Shown here: piece by piece, positions 24,315 to 32,450 of the stretch
Layout of the letters: every line of letters begins with the position of its first letter
Numbering within the stretch: position 1 is the stretch's first letter
From: CAZWRV01 sp964636325
Lineage (GTDB): Bacteria > Verrucomicrobiota > Lentisphaeria > Victivallales > GWF2-50-93
Direction of reading: 5' to 3'
NCBI GenBank assembly: GCA_964636325.1
Contig: CAZWRV010000046.1
Coordinates: 1 to 46,271, forward strand
Length of the DNA: 46,271 bases
The notes under the pieces: model-generated
What the model was told of the DNA's origin: nothing
Database searches by the model: none
The model's input: only the letters and a program-made list of their open reading frames with translations
Program-made: the position numbers and the translations under genes

Positions 24315-25181
24315 ATGTCGAAAAACCTGAAAGCTTCAGTCGTCATCCTGTCGCTGAACAAGATCGACTACACCAGAACCTGCATCCGCAGCCTCCTTTC
24401 CACCGATTATCCCGAATGGGAGCTTGTGATAATCGACAACGGCTCCACAGACGGCTCCGTCGAATGGCTTAAGGAGTTCAGGAAGGAGGCGGAAGGATGC
24501 GGTGTCAATGTGCGACTCATCTTCAACAACGGCAACATCGGCTGTTCGACCGCAAGAAACCAAGGGATCGAGGCCGCTCAAGGCAAGCTTATTTGTTTCT
24601 GCGACAACGACATCGCGCTCCGCAGCCGCAGCTGGCTGAGGATTATGGCAGAAGACCTCAGCCCCGCAGACATCGGCATGGTGGGGCCGAAGATAATCTA
24701 CCCCTTCGAACCTTTCGACATCCAGTGCGCCGGAGCCGCCGTCACCAAGGCAGGCCGCGTTCAGTTCATCGGACGCGGCGAACGCAAGGACGATCCGCGC
24801 TACAACGTCCGCCGAGAGGTCCAATGCCTCATCAGCGCATGCTGCATGACCAAGAAGTCCGTGGTCGAAAAGGTCGGCGGATTCGATGAGATATTCAACC
24901 CCGTGGAATACGAGGACATCGACCTTTGCTACCGGATGCGGTCCAGCGGGTTCAAGAACATCTACGAGCCTTCCGTAGAGATGTACCACTTCGAAAGCGT
25001 CACGACCGAAGGGACCGAAAGCCTGCCCAACACATACCTGATCGCCAAGCACAGCCTCATATTCAAGCAGCGCTGGAAGCACATGTTCGAAAAGGAGGAC
25101 GGCCCACCCGAAAGCTCCGCGAAATGGAAGCACATCCCACCAAGACACCTCGCCGACATCGGCGAATTGAAGATAGTCTGA
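24315..25181 (+). CDS. Family 2 glycosyltransferase
   Basis: This 288-residue GT-A-fold enzyme transfers sugars from nucleotide donors. The family signatures are VVILSLNKIDYTRTCIRSLL at the N-terminus, DNGSTDGSVEWL (41-52), GNIGCSTARNQGI, the metal-binding CDNDI (96-100) and the EDIDLCYRM acceptor/base motif around residue 200. It resembles rhamnosyltransferase-like GT2 proteins. No membrane segment is seen, so it is a cytoplasmic or membrane-associated enzyme. It sits between the E1 genes and the ACP, which suggests that glycan and acyl synthesis are linked here. Both sides carry copies of the same repeat in inverted orientation. Confidence 0.92.
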   Translation: MSKNLKASVVILSLNKIDYTRTCIRSLLSTDYPEWELVIIDNGSTDGSVEWLKEFRKEAEGCGVNVRLIFNNGNIGCSTARNQGIEAAQGKLICFCDNDIALRSRSWLRIMAEDLSPADIGMVGPKIIYPFEPFDIQCAGAAVTKAGRVQFIGRGERKDDPRYNVRREVQCLISACCMTKKSVVEKVGGFDEIFNPVEYEDIDLCYRMRSSGFKNIYEPSVEMYHFESVTTEGTESLPNTYLIAKHSLIFKQRWKHMFEKEDGPPESSAKWKHIPPRHLADIGELKIV

Positions 25182-25225
25182 CCGAATGTAGATTTATTGC
25201 GGTATCTTGTCATTTACGTCACTCG

Positions 25226-25247
25226 GGTCAATCCTGTCAATTAGGTC
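25226..25247 (-). repeat. Inverted copy of the ACAGGATTGACA repeat
   Basis: GGTCAATCCTGTCAATTAGG lies 45 bp after the GT2 stop and 26 bp before the ACP start. It is the reverse complement type of the copy at 24282-24314, so the GT2 gene is bracketed by an inverted pair. Confidence 0.55.
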
Positions 25248-25272
25248 ATAATAATTCAGCAGAGGTGCCATC

Positions 25273-25554
25273 ATGAGCGAAAACATCGAGCAGCAGATAA
25301 AGGAGATGATCGTCGAACGCTTGTTCCTCAAGATCAAGCCGGAGGAGATTGAGAACGACAAGGGCCTGATCGAGGACTACGGAATAGACTCCTTCAACAT
25401 CATGGAGATCGTCGTCGGCCTAGAGGAGCTTTACGGAATCAAGTTCAAGCCCAAGGAATTCAAGCTGTCCTACTTCAAGACCGTCGGCAGCATCGCCGAC
25501 TTCGTCCGCTCCAGGCAGAATAATGATACTAATGCGGCCACCCATGAAACTTGA
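25273..25554 (+). CDS. Acyl carrier protein
   Basis: This 93-residue acidic four-helix protein carries acyl chains on a phosphopantetheine arm. The attachment site is Ser40 in EDYGIDSFNIMEIVVGLEE (the usual motif is DSL, here DSF). Typical features follow: LEELYGIKF and the C-terminal SIADFVR. A short unstructured tail (NNDTNAATHET) is present. The ATG at 25273 has AGAGGTG upstream. Its context (KS alpha/KS beta, FabG and E1 nearby) suggests it is a dedicated carrier, not the main fatty-acid ACP. ACPs next to exosortase-A hydrolase genes are also known. Confidence 0.92.
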   Translation: MSENIEQQIKEMIVERLFLKIKPEEIENDKGLIEDYGIDSFNIMEIVVGLEELYGIKFKPKEFKLSYFKTVGSIADFVRSRQNNDTNAATHET

Positions 25555-25601
25555 AAATCTTTGTCGGTGTCTTTGTCCCTAGCTTTGTCGAAAATATGTA
25601 G

Positions 25602-25620
25602 GGTTGAGTTCTACTCAACC
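25602..25620 (+). repeat. Small perfect hairpin after ACP
   Basis: GGTTGAG and CTCAACC pair perfectly around a TTCTA loop. There is no run of T after it, so it is not a standard terminator. It lies between ACP and the hydrolase, among CTTTGTC-type repeats. Confidence 0.45.
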
Positions 25621-25673
25621 GCATGTCCTCTCGAATTTCGATATTCGTGTTTCGGTATTACAACAGGACCGGG

Positions 25674-26480
25674 ATGAACCAGGAAGCCTTTTTCATCGAC
25701 GGCGGCAAGGCGCACCTCTACTGCGTCCTATTTACGCCTGCTGAAGGGAAAACGGGCAAGGCCTTTCTCTTCTGCCACCCTCTCTTCGAGGAGAAGAAGG
25801 CTTCACACCGCATGCTTGTGGAACTCGCCCGCAGGCTGGCCGCCGTGGGTCACGCAGTGCTGATGCTCGACTTCACGGCCTGCGGGGATAGCGGCGGCGC
25901 CGCCGGGGATTTCACTCCGGAAGTCTGGCTGGACGACATCCGCAATGGTCTCGCCTTTCTTCGCGAACGCTTTCAGAATTCGAAGACGAGTTTGCTCGGC
26001 ATCAGGTTCGGCGCGGCACTCGCCATCCAGTCCGCCGCCGATAAAAACATTGAAAACTTAATCCTCATAGATCCAGTCGTAAATGGTAAAGCTTATCTCG
26101 AGGAAATCCTCCAGCAAAAATACGTCCGGGAAATGATGACCTTAGGCGAAGCCGTGTCCGACGTCGACGCCATGATGGAAAAGCTCAGGAAGACAGGCCA
26201 CCTGGACGTCGACGGGACAATTGTTTCGTCCGCCTTCTACAATTCCGTCGAGTCGGTTGACATCAATGCGAATCCCATCCCGCCTGTGAAACACATCCTC
26301 CTTATCCAGCAGTCGCCGAGGAAAAAACTCCTTCCAGCCTATGACACACTCCAAGTGAAATGCCAGGAGGCGAACATCCCCCTTGATGTCTCACTGCTGA
26401 CAGTCCCGCCCTTCTGGAAGGCCGTCGAAATGGCCGACTTCGACGCGGTATGCGACGCCATACTGAATGGGAAGATTTAG
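25674..26480 (+). CDS. Exosortase-A-associated hydrolase-2-like protein
   Basis: This 268-residue alpha/beta-hydrolase-fold protein matches the layout of the family annotated as exosortase A system-associated hydrolase 2: FLFCHPLFEEKKASHRMLVE (31-50), then LMLDFTACGDSGG (63-75) and LDDIRNGLAFL. The nucleophile elbow reads LLGIRFGAALA, with Arg111 where hydrolases have Ser; as I recall, that family shows the same GLRLGA replacement. It is therefore probably not a normal serine hydrolase and may bind or gate an acyl-ACP or glycolipid. The ATG at 25674 follows AGGACCGGG; an upstream in-frame ATG at 25623 lacks a ribosome site. It follows the ACP, as in exosortase loci, but no exosortase gene is in the window. 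Confidence 0.8.
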   Translation: MNQEAFFIDGGKAHLYCVLFTPAEGKTGKAFLFCHPLFEEKKASHRMLVELARRLAAVGHAVLMLDFTACGDSGGAAGDFTPEVWLDDIRNGLAFLRERFQNSKTSLLGIRFGAALAIQSAADKNIENLILIDPVVNGKAYLEEILQQKYVREMMTLGEAVSDVDAMMEKLRKTGHLDVDGTIVSSAFYNSVESVDINANPIPPVKHILLIQQSPRKKLLPAYDTLQVKCQEANIPLDVSLLTVPPFWKAVEMADFDAVCDAILNGKI

Positions 26481-26510
26481 AATAGCCACAAGCCGCCGAC
26501 ACATTGCTCT

Positions 26511-27221
26511 CTATTTCTTCGTGCAAACATATACTGTTTGGAAGCCTCCGCCGTATTCCGCCGTGTCAATGCGGAATCCGCTGTTCCTAAGGAGGCCTTC
26601 CATGATCCAGTCGTATGTGCTGAACTCATCCCGGACATGGACCAGCGCCTCCTCGGCCATGCGGGCTACGGCCATGGATTCGACTGATGCTAGCCACCCG
26701 TCAATCATGCTTGGAAGTTCCGCCTCCTGGCCGGATGGGAACACGATGTCGAAAAGACAGAATTTCCCTCCCGGTTTCAACATGCCGCAGCACCGCCTTA
26801 AGGCCTGCAGCTTCCAGAAATCCGGAAGATGATGGAGCACTGCCACACATACGGCGGCATCCGCCGGCTCGCCACGGTGCTCATAGCCGAGAAGGCCGGC
26901 ATGGCAGAAGACGATGTTCTTGAGGCCGGCCTGCGCCGCCTGTTGGCGGCAGTGGTCCAGCATCGCCGAAGAGATGTCCACCGCATATATTGTCCGGCAC
27001 GTCCTGGCCGCATGAAGTGCAAATGCACCGGTGCCAGCGCCAAGATCGATGACAGTGCTTTGACTGCCGAGTCCCAGGCGTCTTATGATGTCTTCCGCCG
27101 ACTTTTCATAGTCCCTGAACTTCTTGTGCATCTGATCATAGGCCGCCGCCTGCCCGGGACTGGTGTAGTCAACTCCGGAGAATTGCGCCTCGTCATACTG
27201 CCATTTGCATTCTTTCCCCAT
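26511..27221 (-). CDS. Class I SAM-dependent methyltransferase
   Basis: This protein of about 236 residues has a Rossmann methyltransferase core. Motif I is VIDLGAGTGAFALHAA, the acidic residue of motif II is in IYAVDISSAMLDHC and motif IV is CVAVLHHLPD. The rest fits the UbiE/Methyltransf_11 group, which methylates small molecules such as quinones and lipids. Two adjacent ATGs at 27224 and 27221 follow AAAGGGATA; I chose the second on spacing. A further ATG at 27236 lacks a ribosome site. The upstream gene ends at 27239, so the two are probably one transcript. The substrate is unknown. Confidence 0.85.
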   Translation of the reverse strand: MGKECKWQYDEAQFSGVDYTSPGQAAAYDQMHKKFRDYEKSAEDIIRRLGLGSQSTVIDLGAGTGAFALHAARTCRTIYAVDISSAMLDHCRQQAAQAGLKNIVFCHAGLLGYEHRGEPADAAVCVAVLHHLPDFWKLQALRRCCGMLKPGGKFCLFDIVFPSGQEAELPSMIDGWLASVESMAVARMAEEALVHVRDEFSTYDWIMEGLLRNSGFRIDTAEYGGGFQTVYVCTKK

Positions 27222-27238
27222 CATTATCCCTTTCATGT

Positions 27239-28036
27239 TTAACAACCCGAAAGGCCTTTTATCCAACGTTTCCGAATCTCAGCCACGCATGCGTCAAAAG
27301 GCGCTCTGTCTTCAAAGACTGGGAATTCGACGCAGAAGATGCCGTCGAAGGACACTCGGCGCAAATGTGCAAATATGGCATCCCAGGCAACGGTCCCCTT
27401 CCGATACGGGACATGGTCGTCGTCGACTCCGTGGTTGTCGGCCAGATGGATATATTTCAGCCAGGGGGCAAGTTCGCCGATCAGTTCGTCAGTGTTGCCT
27501 GTCATGTTCCCGTGGCCGGTGTCGAAGCAGAACTGCAGCGAAGGGCTGGCGAGTCCGAACAGCTCCTTGAACTCCCATGGCTGGCTGAACAATTCGCGGC
27601 AGCCGTGATATTCGTATGCATAATGGTTTTCGATGTTCATTATGACTTTCGCCTTCTCGAATTCTGGGAGTATACTTTCCAGGATTCGCCGGGTTTTCCG
27701 TATGCCTTCCTTGCGATCTGGATAGCTTCCTCCATGGACGACAAGATTTCTGGTTCCAGTCTTCTCGCAAAGTCGGAGCCAATTCAACAGGTTATCGCAC
27801 GCGGACGACGGCGGAGAATCCGCCAGATTGTCCCAGATGTGGGCGGAAAGCGCAGCGGCGTGACTGCCGCGGAGCGCGGCCAGGGCGTCCAAATCTTCAG
27901 CAGTGCAATGCGGACGGGCGAAAGACTCATGCCACGACAGCTCAACACCGTCCAGCCCGAATTCCTGCGTAGCCTTCTCCAGGCATTCGCCCATGTCGTT
28001 CCATATAAAATGAAGTGCGCTGATAATGGTTTTCAT
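27239..28036 (-). CDS. Sugar phosphate isomerase/epimerase family protein
   Basis: This 265-residue xylose-isomerase-like TIM barrel (AP_endonuc_2 family) has FGLDGVELSWHESF (about 26-39), the strand NLVVHGGSYPDR, IENHYAYEYHG and metal ligands in FCFDTGHGN and YIHLADNHGVDDDH. Enzymes of this fold isomerise or epimerise sugars such as hydroxypyruvate, tagatose or inosose substrates. It is followed by the methyltransferase gene after 2 to 18 bp and preceded by the SPL-like radical SAM gene. The substrate is unknown; the fold is confident. Confidence 0.87.
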   Translation of the reverse strand: MKTIISALHFIWNDMGECLEKATQEFGLDGVELSWHESFARPHCTAEDLDALAALRGSHAAALSAHIWDNLADSPPSSACDNLLNWLRLCEKTGTRNLVVHGGSYPDRKEGIRKTRRILESILPEFEKAKVIMNIENHYAYEYHGCRELFSQPWEFKELFGLASPSLQFCFDTGHGNMTGNTDELIGELAPWLKYIHLADNHGVDDDHVPYRKGTVAWDAIFAHLRRVSFDGIFCVEFPVFEDRAPFDACVAEIRKRWIKGLSGC

Positions 28037-28058
28037 AATTATTCGGAGAGCTAATCCT

Positions 28059-29348
28059 TCAGATCTTATCTTTTACAGATGCGGATCTTCGCCGGCGCGG
28101 AACGCTCTGTCCGCCGCAGCAGCAGAAAAGGCGGTCGGGCTTCATCGCCAGCTTGTCCTTGAGCAGCTCCCAGGCGTCCGGCGACTCGCTGCAGAGCGAC
28201 ACGGGCGTATTCGGGCTGATACGCCTTATTTCGTCGACGTAGTATGAATAAACTTCCGCGCGGGCATCGGTCGGGAAAGGCGCGTTCCACGGATCAAGCT
28301 TGCGAAGATCGGCCCGCATCGCCATGTCCGACAGGCGCGGATCCATGCGTGAAAATCCCAGCGCGCCGTCGTAAGCCGGGACAGAGGTCATCGACAGCAC
28401 CCACAGCCTGACTGTTTCCGGCGCAACCTTAGCAAACAACTTTTCAATTGCCGCCGTCGCATCGGTGCGCCATTCGCGGATCGGGATTATCGGCGAGAAA
28501 CCGGCCCTGACCTTGTAGCCCGCCTCCTGGCAGCGGCGCATAGCCTGTATCCGCTGGTCTAGCGACGGGGCGCCTGGCTCGAATTCCCGGGCCGCGTTCT
28601 CGGTAGACAGAGTCGCGTAGAAAATGCACCGCCCCCGGTTTTCCAAAGAGATCAGATGGTCCACGTTGTTGCTCTTGGTGTAGAAGAGAAGATACTGATC
28701 CTTGCTCTTAGCGAAGACGTCGGCCAGGATCTGCGAGGCGCCGTATTCCGGTTCGAAACAAATTGAGTCGCTGTACATGTCGTAGCGGTAGAGCTTCTGG
28801 TGCGGACGCGACGCAATGGTACGGCTGACGTTATCGGCGAAGTCCTCCAGGTCGAGCATGATAGTCTGGATGAAAGCCTGGTCGCAGTAGGCGCAGCGGT
28901 GCACACACCCGTTGAGGCTGTGCAGGCCCCAGCCGCCCTGGCAGACGTAGCTGCGCTCGGGGTGGTGTTCCTCGTCCATCACCTCTCGCCGGCTATATGC
29001 GAAATCATCGCCCGCGCCGGCCATCGTCCAGGCTAACCTGTTGGCAATGTGGTATTTGAACTTCTGGTCGGGCTTCCCGCGCTTCGACTCGTCCCATACG
29101 AACGTGTTGAACACGATCACAGGATCGCCCTGCGGCTTCAGGAATCCGTTCATCAGGTCGCCGGACCAGGCCGGACATTTCCGCCCGATCCCCGCACATT
29201 CGACAATCATCTCAGTGTCGGAGGCCTCGACCTCCTCGATCGGAGGCTCGCCCATCGCCTTCAGCATGCGTTCAAGACGCTTCACTGCGTTGGCGTTGCG
29301 GAAAACCCTCTTGTGCACGAAAACGGCGGGCGGCTTCAAGGTATACAT
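28059..29348 (-). CDS. SPL-like radical SAM protein
   Basis: This 429-residue radical SAM enzyme is related to the spore photoproduct lyase/DNA-photolyase-like (SplB, COG1533) family. The [4Fe-4S] motif is NGCVHRCAYCDQAF with Cys148, Cys152 and Cys155. A preceding NGFLKPQGDPVIVF stretch and a following YRYDMYSDSICFEPEYG are visible. An unusual C-terminal motif, FCCCGGQSVP near residues 411-420, adds three consecutive Cys that could bind an extra metal centre. SplB repairs UV thymine lesions in spore DNA. Close relatives in non-spore formers have unknown roles. It has its own spacing (23 bp) from the downstream isomerase gene. Confidence 0.85.
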   Translation of the reverse strand: MYTLKPPAVFVHKRVFRNANAVKRLERMLKAMGEPPIEEVEASDTEMIVECAGIGRKCPAWSGDLMNGFLKPQGDPVIVFNTFVWDESKRGKPDQKFKYHIANRLAWTMAGAGDDFAYSRREVMDEEHHPERSYVCQGGWGLHSLNGCVHRCAYCDQAFIQTIMLDLEDFADNVSRTIASRPHQKLYRYDMYSDSICFEPEYGASQILADVFAKSKDQYLLFYTKSNNVDHLISLENRGRCIFYATLSTENAAREFEPGAPSLDQRIQAMRRCQEAGYKVRAGFSPIIPIREWRTDATAAIEKLFAKVAPETVRLWVLSMTSVPAYDGALGFSRMDPRLSDMAMRADLRKLDPWNAPFPTDARAEVYSYYVDEIRRISPNTPVSLCSESPDAWELLKDKLAMKPDRLFCCCGGQSVPRRRRSASVKDKI

Positions 29349-29468
29349 GGATCAACCTCTGCATGAATATAATTATCCGTGAATAATGTATGGATGATTG
29401 GACGGTTGGATGATTGGCTTTAGCCTAATATATTAAAATGGAAATTGATTTCAATCCCTGCAATCCAT

Positions 29469-30308
29469 ATGAATGTGCTCGAAAAACCTTACACGTTCGA
29501 GAACAAGGGGCAGAAGCTCTACGGAATTTTGCATGGGCCGGAAACGCCGCGCAGCACGGCGGTGATATTCCTGCACGGCTGGGGGACATACCGGATCGGG
29601 CCGCACCGCATCTTCGTCGAGGCCGCAAGAAGGTTTGCCTCGGACGGATTCACATGTGTCCGCTTCGACTTCCGCGGACGCGGCGAAAGCGAAGGCGATC
29701 TCGCCGGGACAGCCTTGCTCGACATGATCGACGACGCAAAGGTTGCGGCCAAGGAGACACGGAAACTGCAAGGCGTTTCTCGGATTGTTCTTCTCGGACT
29801 CTGCTCCGGTGGCGAAGTCGCTGTCGGCGCCGCGGCCTCCAATCCGGATGTCGACGGGCTTGTCCTGCTGTCCACCCCCCTGCTCGGCCGCCAGGCGTCC
29901 GCCGGCAGGTCCGAGGAGGTCCGGAAAACTGCGAATTCCGCAAAAAGCTACTGGCAGAAACTCTTCCTCCCCGCCACTTGGAAGAAGATATTCGAATTCC
30001 GAGTAAACTACGGCGTGATATTCAAGATCCTTTTCGGTCATCTTGGAAAGAAGCAGGCCGGAAAGAAGATGAAGGAAGCCGAACTCCTCGAAGAATTCAA
30101 TGAGTTCAAAGGGCCGTGTATCTTCATCTACGGGGACAAAGATCCCGATGCAGCAGCATCAGAAAGCTCCTACCGGAAGACATGCGCCAAGAACCTAAAG
30201 GCTTCTTTTAAGACCATAAAAGACGCGAATCATAACTTCTATTCCGCCGAGAGCTCCCAGGAGTTGATAGGATGCGTTTCCGAATGGTTGGATGAGAATT
30301 TTAGTTAA
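29469..30308 (+). CDS. Exosortase-A-associated hydrolase-1-like protein
   Basis: This 279-residue alpha/beta-hydrolase-fold protein has IFLHGWGTYRIGPHRIFVEA, VRFDFRGRGESEGDL and a nucleophile elbow IVLLGLCSGGEVAVGAA, in which Cys112 replaces the normal Ser. GLC-type elbows are, as I recall, typical of the family annotated as exosortase A system-associated hydrolase 1. Asp and His partners are seen in YGDKDPDAA and DANHNFYS, so a Cys-Asp-His triad is complete. The ATG at 29469 fits the family N-terminus; an upstream TTG at 29445 is possible. A thioesterase or acyltransferase on ACP-bound intermediates is an attractive but unproven role. It is separated from hydrolase 2 by the minus-strand block. 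Confidence 0.78.
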   Translation: MNVLEKPYTFENKGQKLYGILHGPETPRSTAVIFLHGWGTYRIGPHRIFVEAARRFASDGFTCVRFDFRGRGESEGDLAGTALLDMIDDAKVAAKETRKLQGVSRIVLLGLCSGGEVAVGAAASNPDVDGLVLLSTPLLGRQASAGRSEEVRKTANSAKSYWQKLFLPATWKKIFEFRVNYGVIFKILFGHLGKKQAGKKMKEAELLEEFNEFKGPCIFIYGDKDPDAAASESSYRKTCAKNLKASFKTIKDANHNFYSAESSQELIGCVSEWLDENFS

Positions 30309-30339
30309 TGCCGTATTGCTGGCCCGAAACAAGTAGTTT

Positions 30340-30395
30340 GCGATCTCTGAGCGCAAAGAACAGACTTAAGTGGCTCGCGGAAGCTCAGAGATCGC
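30340..30395 (+). repeat. Inverted repeat after hydrolase gene
   Basis: GCGATCTCTGAGC at 30340-30352 and GCTCAGAGATCGC at 30383-30395 pair perfectly over 13 bp. An overlapping second pair (GCGCAAAGA with TCTTTGCG) is offset by a few bases. There is no T-run, so the function is open: a repeat, a transcription-end structure or a protein site. Confidence 0.55.
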
Positions 30396-30450
30396 TCTTT
30401 GCGTTCGGAGAACGCAGGCTGCTAATTAAATAATTCATGTGCCAGAAGGA

Positions 30451-31575
30451 ATGAAAATCCTTTTTGTCCATCACAACTCAGTCCTGGGCGGGGCGGAAAT
30501 ATCACTCGCCGAACTGTTGTCCGGACTTTCCAAAAACTTCACTCCGGTCTGTGCGGTTCCGGCGGGGCGGCTGGCCTCTTTCATATCCTCCCGCGGCATC
30601 CATGTGGAAACCGTGCCGATGCGTCCTATCGCCAGGACGCTGAATCCGTTGAGCCTCTTCTCCTCAGGGCTGAACTGGCTGGGGGCATCAATTAAGCTTG
30701 TCGGAATATGCAGGCGCCGCAAGATTCAAGCCATTCATGCCAACAGCCTTACGGCCGCCATTTACGCCGTACCCGCCTCCATCTTCTGCCGTATTCCGCT
30801 TATCTGGCATGAACGCGATCTTAGAAGGCACCCAACCCTTACACCGATTGCCGCGAAATTCGCAGTTCGCATAATCGCCATTTCACAAGCGGCGGCTGAT
30901 AACCTTGAGGCTCAGCTCGGGAAATGCCGTAAAATCAAGGTGATCTACAACGGCGTTGATGTCGAAAGGTTCCGGAGCGCCTCGGCCAAGAAGATTTCGG
31001 TTATCCCCGACGGCAGGCCGATCGTCCTGATGGCCGCCCAGTTTGTACGATGGAAGAGGCACGACGTCTTTATCAGGATGGCGTCAATGGTCCACGAGCA
31101 AGTCCCCTCCGCACTTTTTGTTCTCGCCGGCGACACAGGAAGGCCGGGGCAACAGGAATACATCGGAGAGCTGAAAAGGATGATTGATGAAAAAGGGCTG
31201 CGCGATCATTTCGCCTGGACCGGTTTTGTCGAAGACATGCCGTCGCTCCTGCACGCCGCAGCCTGCGTCGTGCTTCCCTCTGAAAACGAACCGTTCGGCA
31301 GGGCGGTTGTGGAGGCGATGGCCGCCGGCAGGCCCGTCGTCGCAGCCAGGAGCGGGGCAGTCCCCGAGATAATCGAAGACGGCATATCTGGATTCCTCGC
31401 CCCCCCCGGAGATTTCAAGGCGATGGCAGACACTGTCTGCAAGCTCTTGAAGGAGAAGCCGCTTGCAAACGGAATCGGCGAAAAAGGCTTCCTGCGGTTT
31501 TCGCAGAATTTCACGATACAAAGGGCCGTTGGGGAATTTGAGGAGATGCTCAAGGGGATAATGAAGTCGGACTAG
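30451..31575 (+). CDS. Family 4 glycosyltransferase
   Basis: This 374-residue GT-B-fold protein transfers sugars from nucleotide donors to glycan chains. It starts MKILFVHHNSVLGGAEISLA, the typical N-terminal Gly loop. Other signatures are RIIAISQAAADNL, VIYNGVDVERF, and the C-terminal donor-binding motif with E-x7-E (LPSENEPFGRAVVEAMAAG). I chose the ATG at 30451 because it begins this N-terminus; a GTG at 30439 is possible. It converges with the next gene, 17 bp apart. With the GT2 and the ligase-like protein it supports a surface glycan pathway in this region. Confidence 0.9.
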   Translation: MKILFVHHNSVLGGAEISLAELLSGLSKNFTPVCAVPAGRLASFISSRGIHVETVPMRPIARTLNPLSLFSSGLNWLGASIKLVGICRRRKIQAIHANSLTAAIYAVPASIFCRIPLIWHERDLRRHPTLTPIAAKFAVRIIAISQAAADNLEAQLGKCRKIKVIYNGVDVERFRSASAKKISVIPDGRPIVLMAAQFVRWKRHDVFIRMASMVHEQVPSALFVLAGDTGRPGQQEYIGELKRMIDEKGLRDHFAWTGFVEDMPSLLHAAACVVLPSENEPFGRAVVEAMAAGRPVVAARSGAVPEIIEDGISGFLAPPGDFKAMADTVCKLLKEKPLANGIGEKGFLRFSQNFTIQRAVGEFEEMLKGIMKSD

Positions 31576-31592
31576 TCTGACAAAATGAGGAG

Positions 31593-32450
31593 TCACTCGC
31601 CTGCCTTGCCCAGGCCGCAATATGAATCTTCAAGGGAAATCTGCTTTGCTAGCTTCTTGAGATCGGTTTTTGTGCCGGTCTGCAGCGGGCATTTTCCCAG
31701 ATCCGCCTTGTAGACTATCGCAAGCCAGAGCAGCCCGCCCTGCTTGACAGGGATATCGCCGCCGTGACCGAGAGGGTCGAGGAAGAGGCATGGTCTCTTG
31801 TCATTGTTGTCGCTTCTCATCAGCACCGCGACTTCGGGCAGTTTTTTTTCTTCAAGCAATTTCCAAAGGCCTAGCATCCAGCGCCCCTGTGGTATGCATT
31901 GGAAGGAAGTTCGCGGATATGCCTTGCGCAGCTGGTCGATGATCTGGTGGATATAGGCTTGGCACTTTTCGATCTCCGCTTCGTACTGCTGGATATTTTT
32001 ACACTCGTATTTCGGCCACGGTTCCTGTATGACGAAGCGTGTTTTCGGGTTGTGCTTCAAGGCCATGTCCACCCAGCTGCGGTAGTCGGAGAGACTGCTG
32101 CCGACATCAGGATAGAATGTGAGCCCGACGAGATCGACGGTGCCGGCCTCGAGCAGCTTCTTCGCCTGCGCGACGTCCCCCTTGTCGCTGTCCCACAGCT
32201 TTCCCGGGGCGCCGTCCGGACCGCCGTGGAAGACGACCGTCTGCTTATGGCCTGCGAATCCGCATTTCGCGGGCAGCTGTGCGAAGTTGTCGGCTATTGG
32301 AGCAAAAAAGCTGTGTCCTAGGAAAAGGCAGCTGTAGCCTTTAGCTGGCGAATCTTCACCTTGCAGCTTCTCCGCCGAGAAGCCGGCATAGCTGAACAAC
32401 AAGGCCGGAAAGACTGCCGCCAGGGGAAAACGGCTTAAAAACGATTTCAT
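31593..32450 (-). CDS. Exported SGNH-hydrolase-like protein
   Basis: This 285-residue protein has a signal peptide (MKSFLSRFPLAAVFPALLFS). LFLGHSFFAPI (residues 42-52) is a possible nucleophile motif, and FLDPLGHGGDIP near the C-terminus is a possible Asp/His site. This resembles SGNH-type hydrolases that de-acylate glycans. The rest of the protein is not recognised. It overlaps the upstream UroD-like gene by 4 bp (ATGA), so they form one transcript. A glycan esterase is the best guess. Confidence 0.7.
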   Translation of the reverse strand: MKSFLSRFPLAAVFPALLFSYAGFSAEKLQGEDSPAKGYSCLFLGHSFFAPIADNFAQLPAKCGFAGHKQTVVFHGGPDGAPGKLWDSDKGDVAQAKKLLEAGTVDLVGLTFYPDVGSSLSDYRSWVDMALKHNPKTRFVIQEPWPKYECKNIQQYEAEIEKCQAYIHQIIDQLRKAYPRTSFQCIPQGRWMLGLWKLLEEKKLPEVAVLMRSDNNDKRPCLFLDPLGHGGDIPVKQGGLLWLAIVYKADLGKCPLQTGTKTDLKKLAKQISLEDSYCGLGKAGE

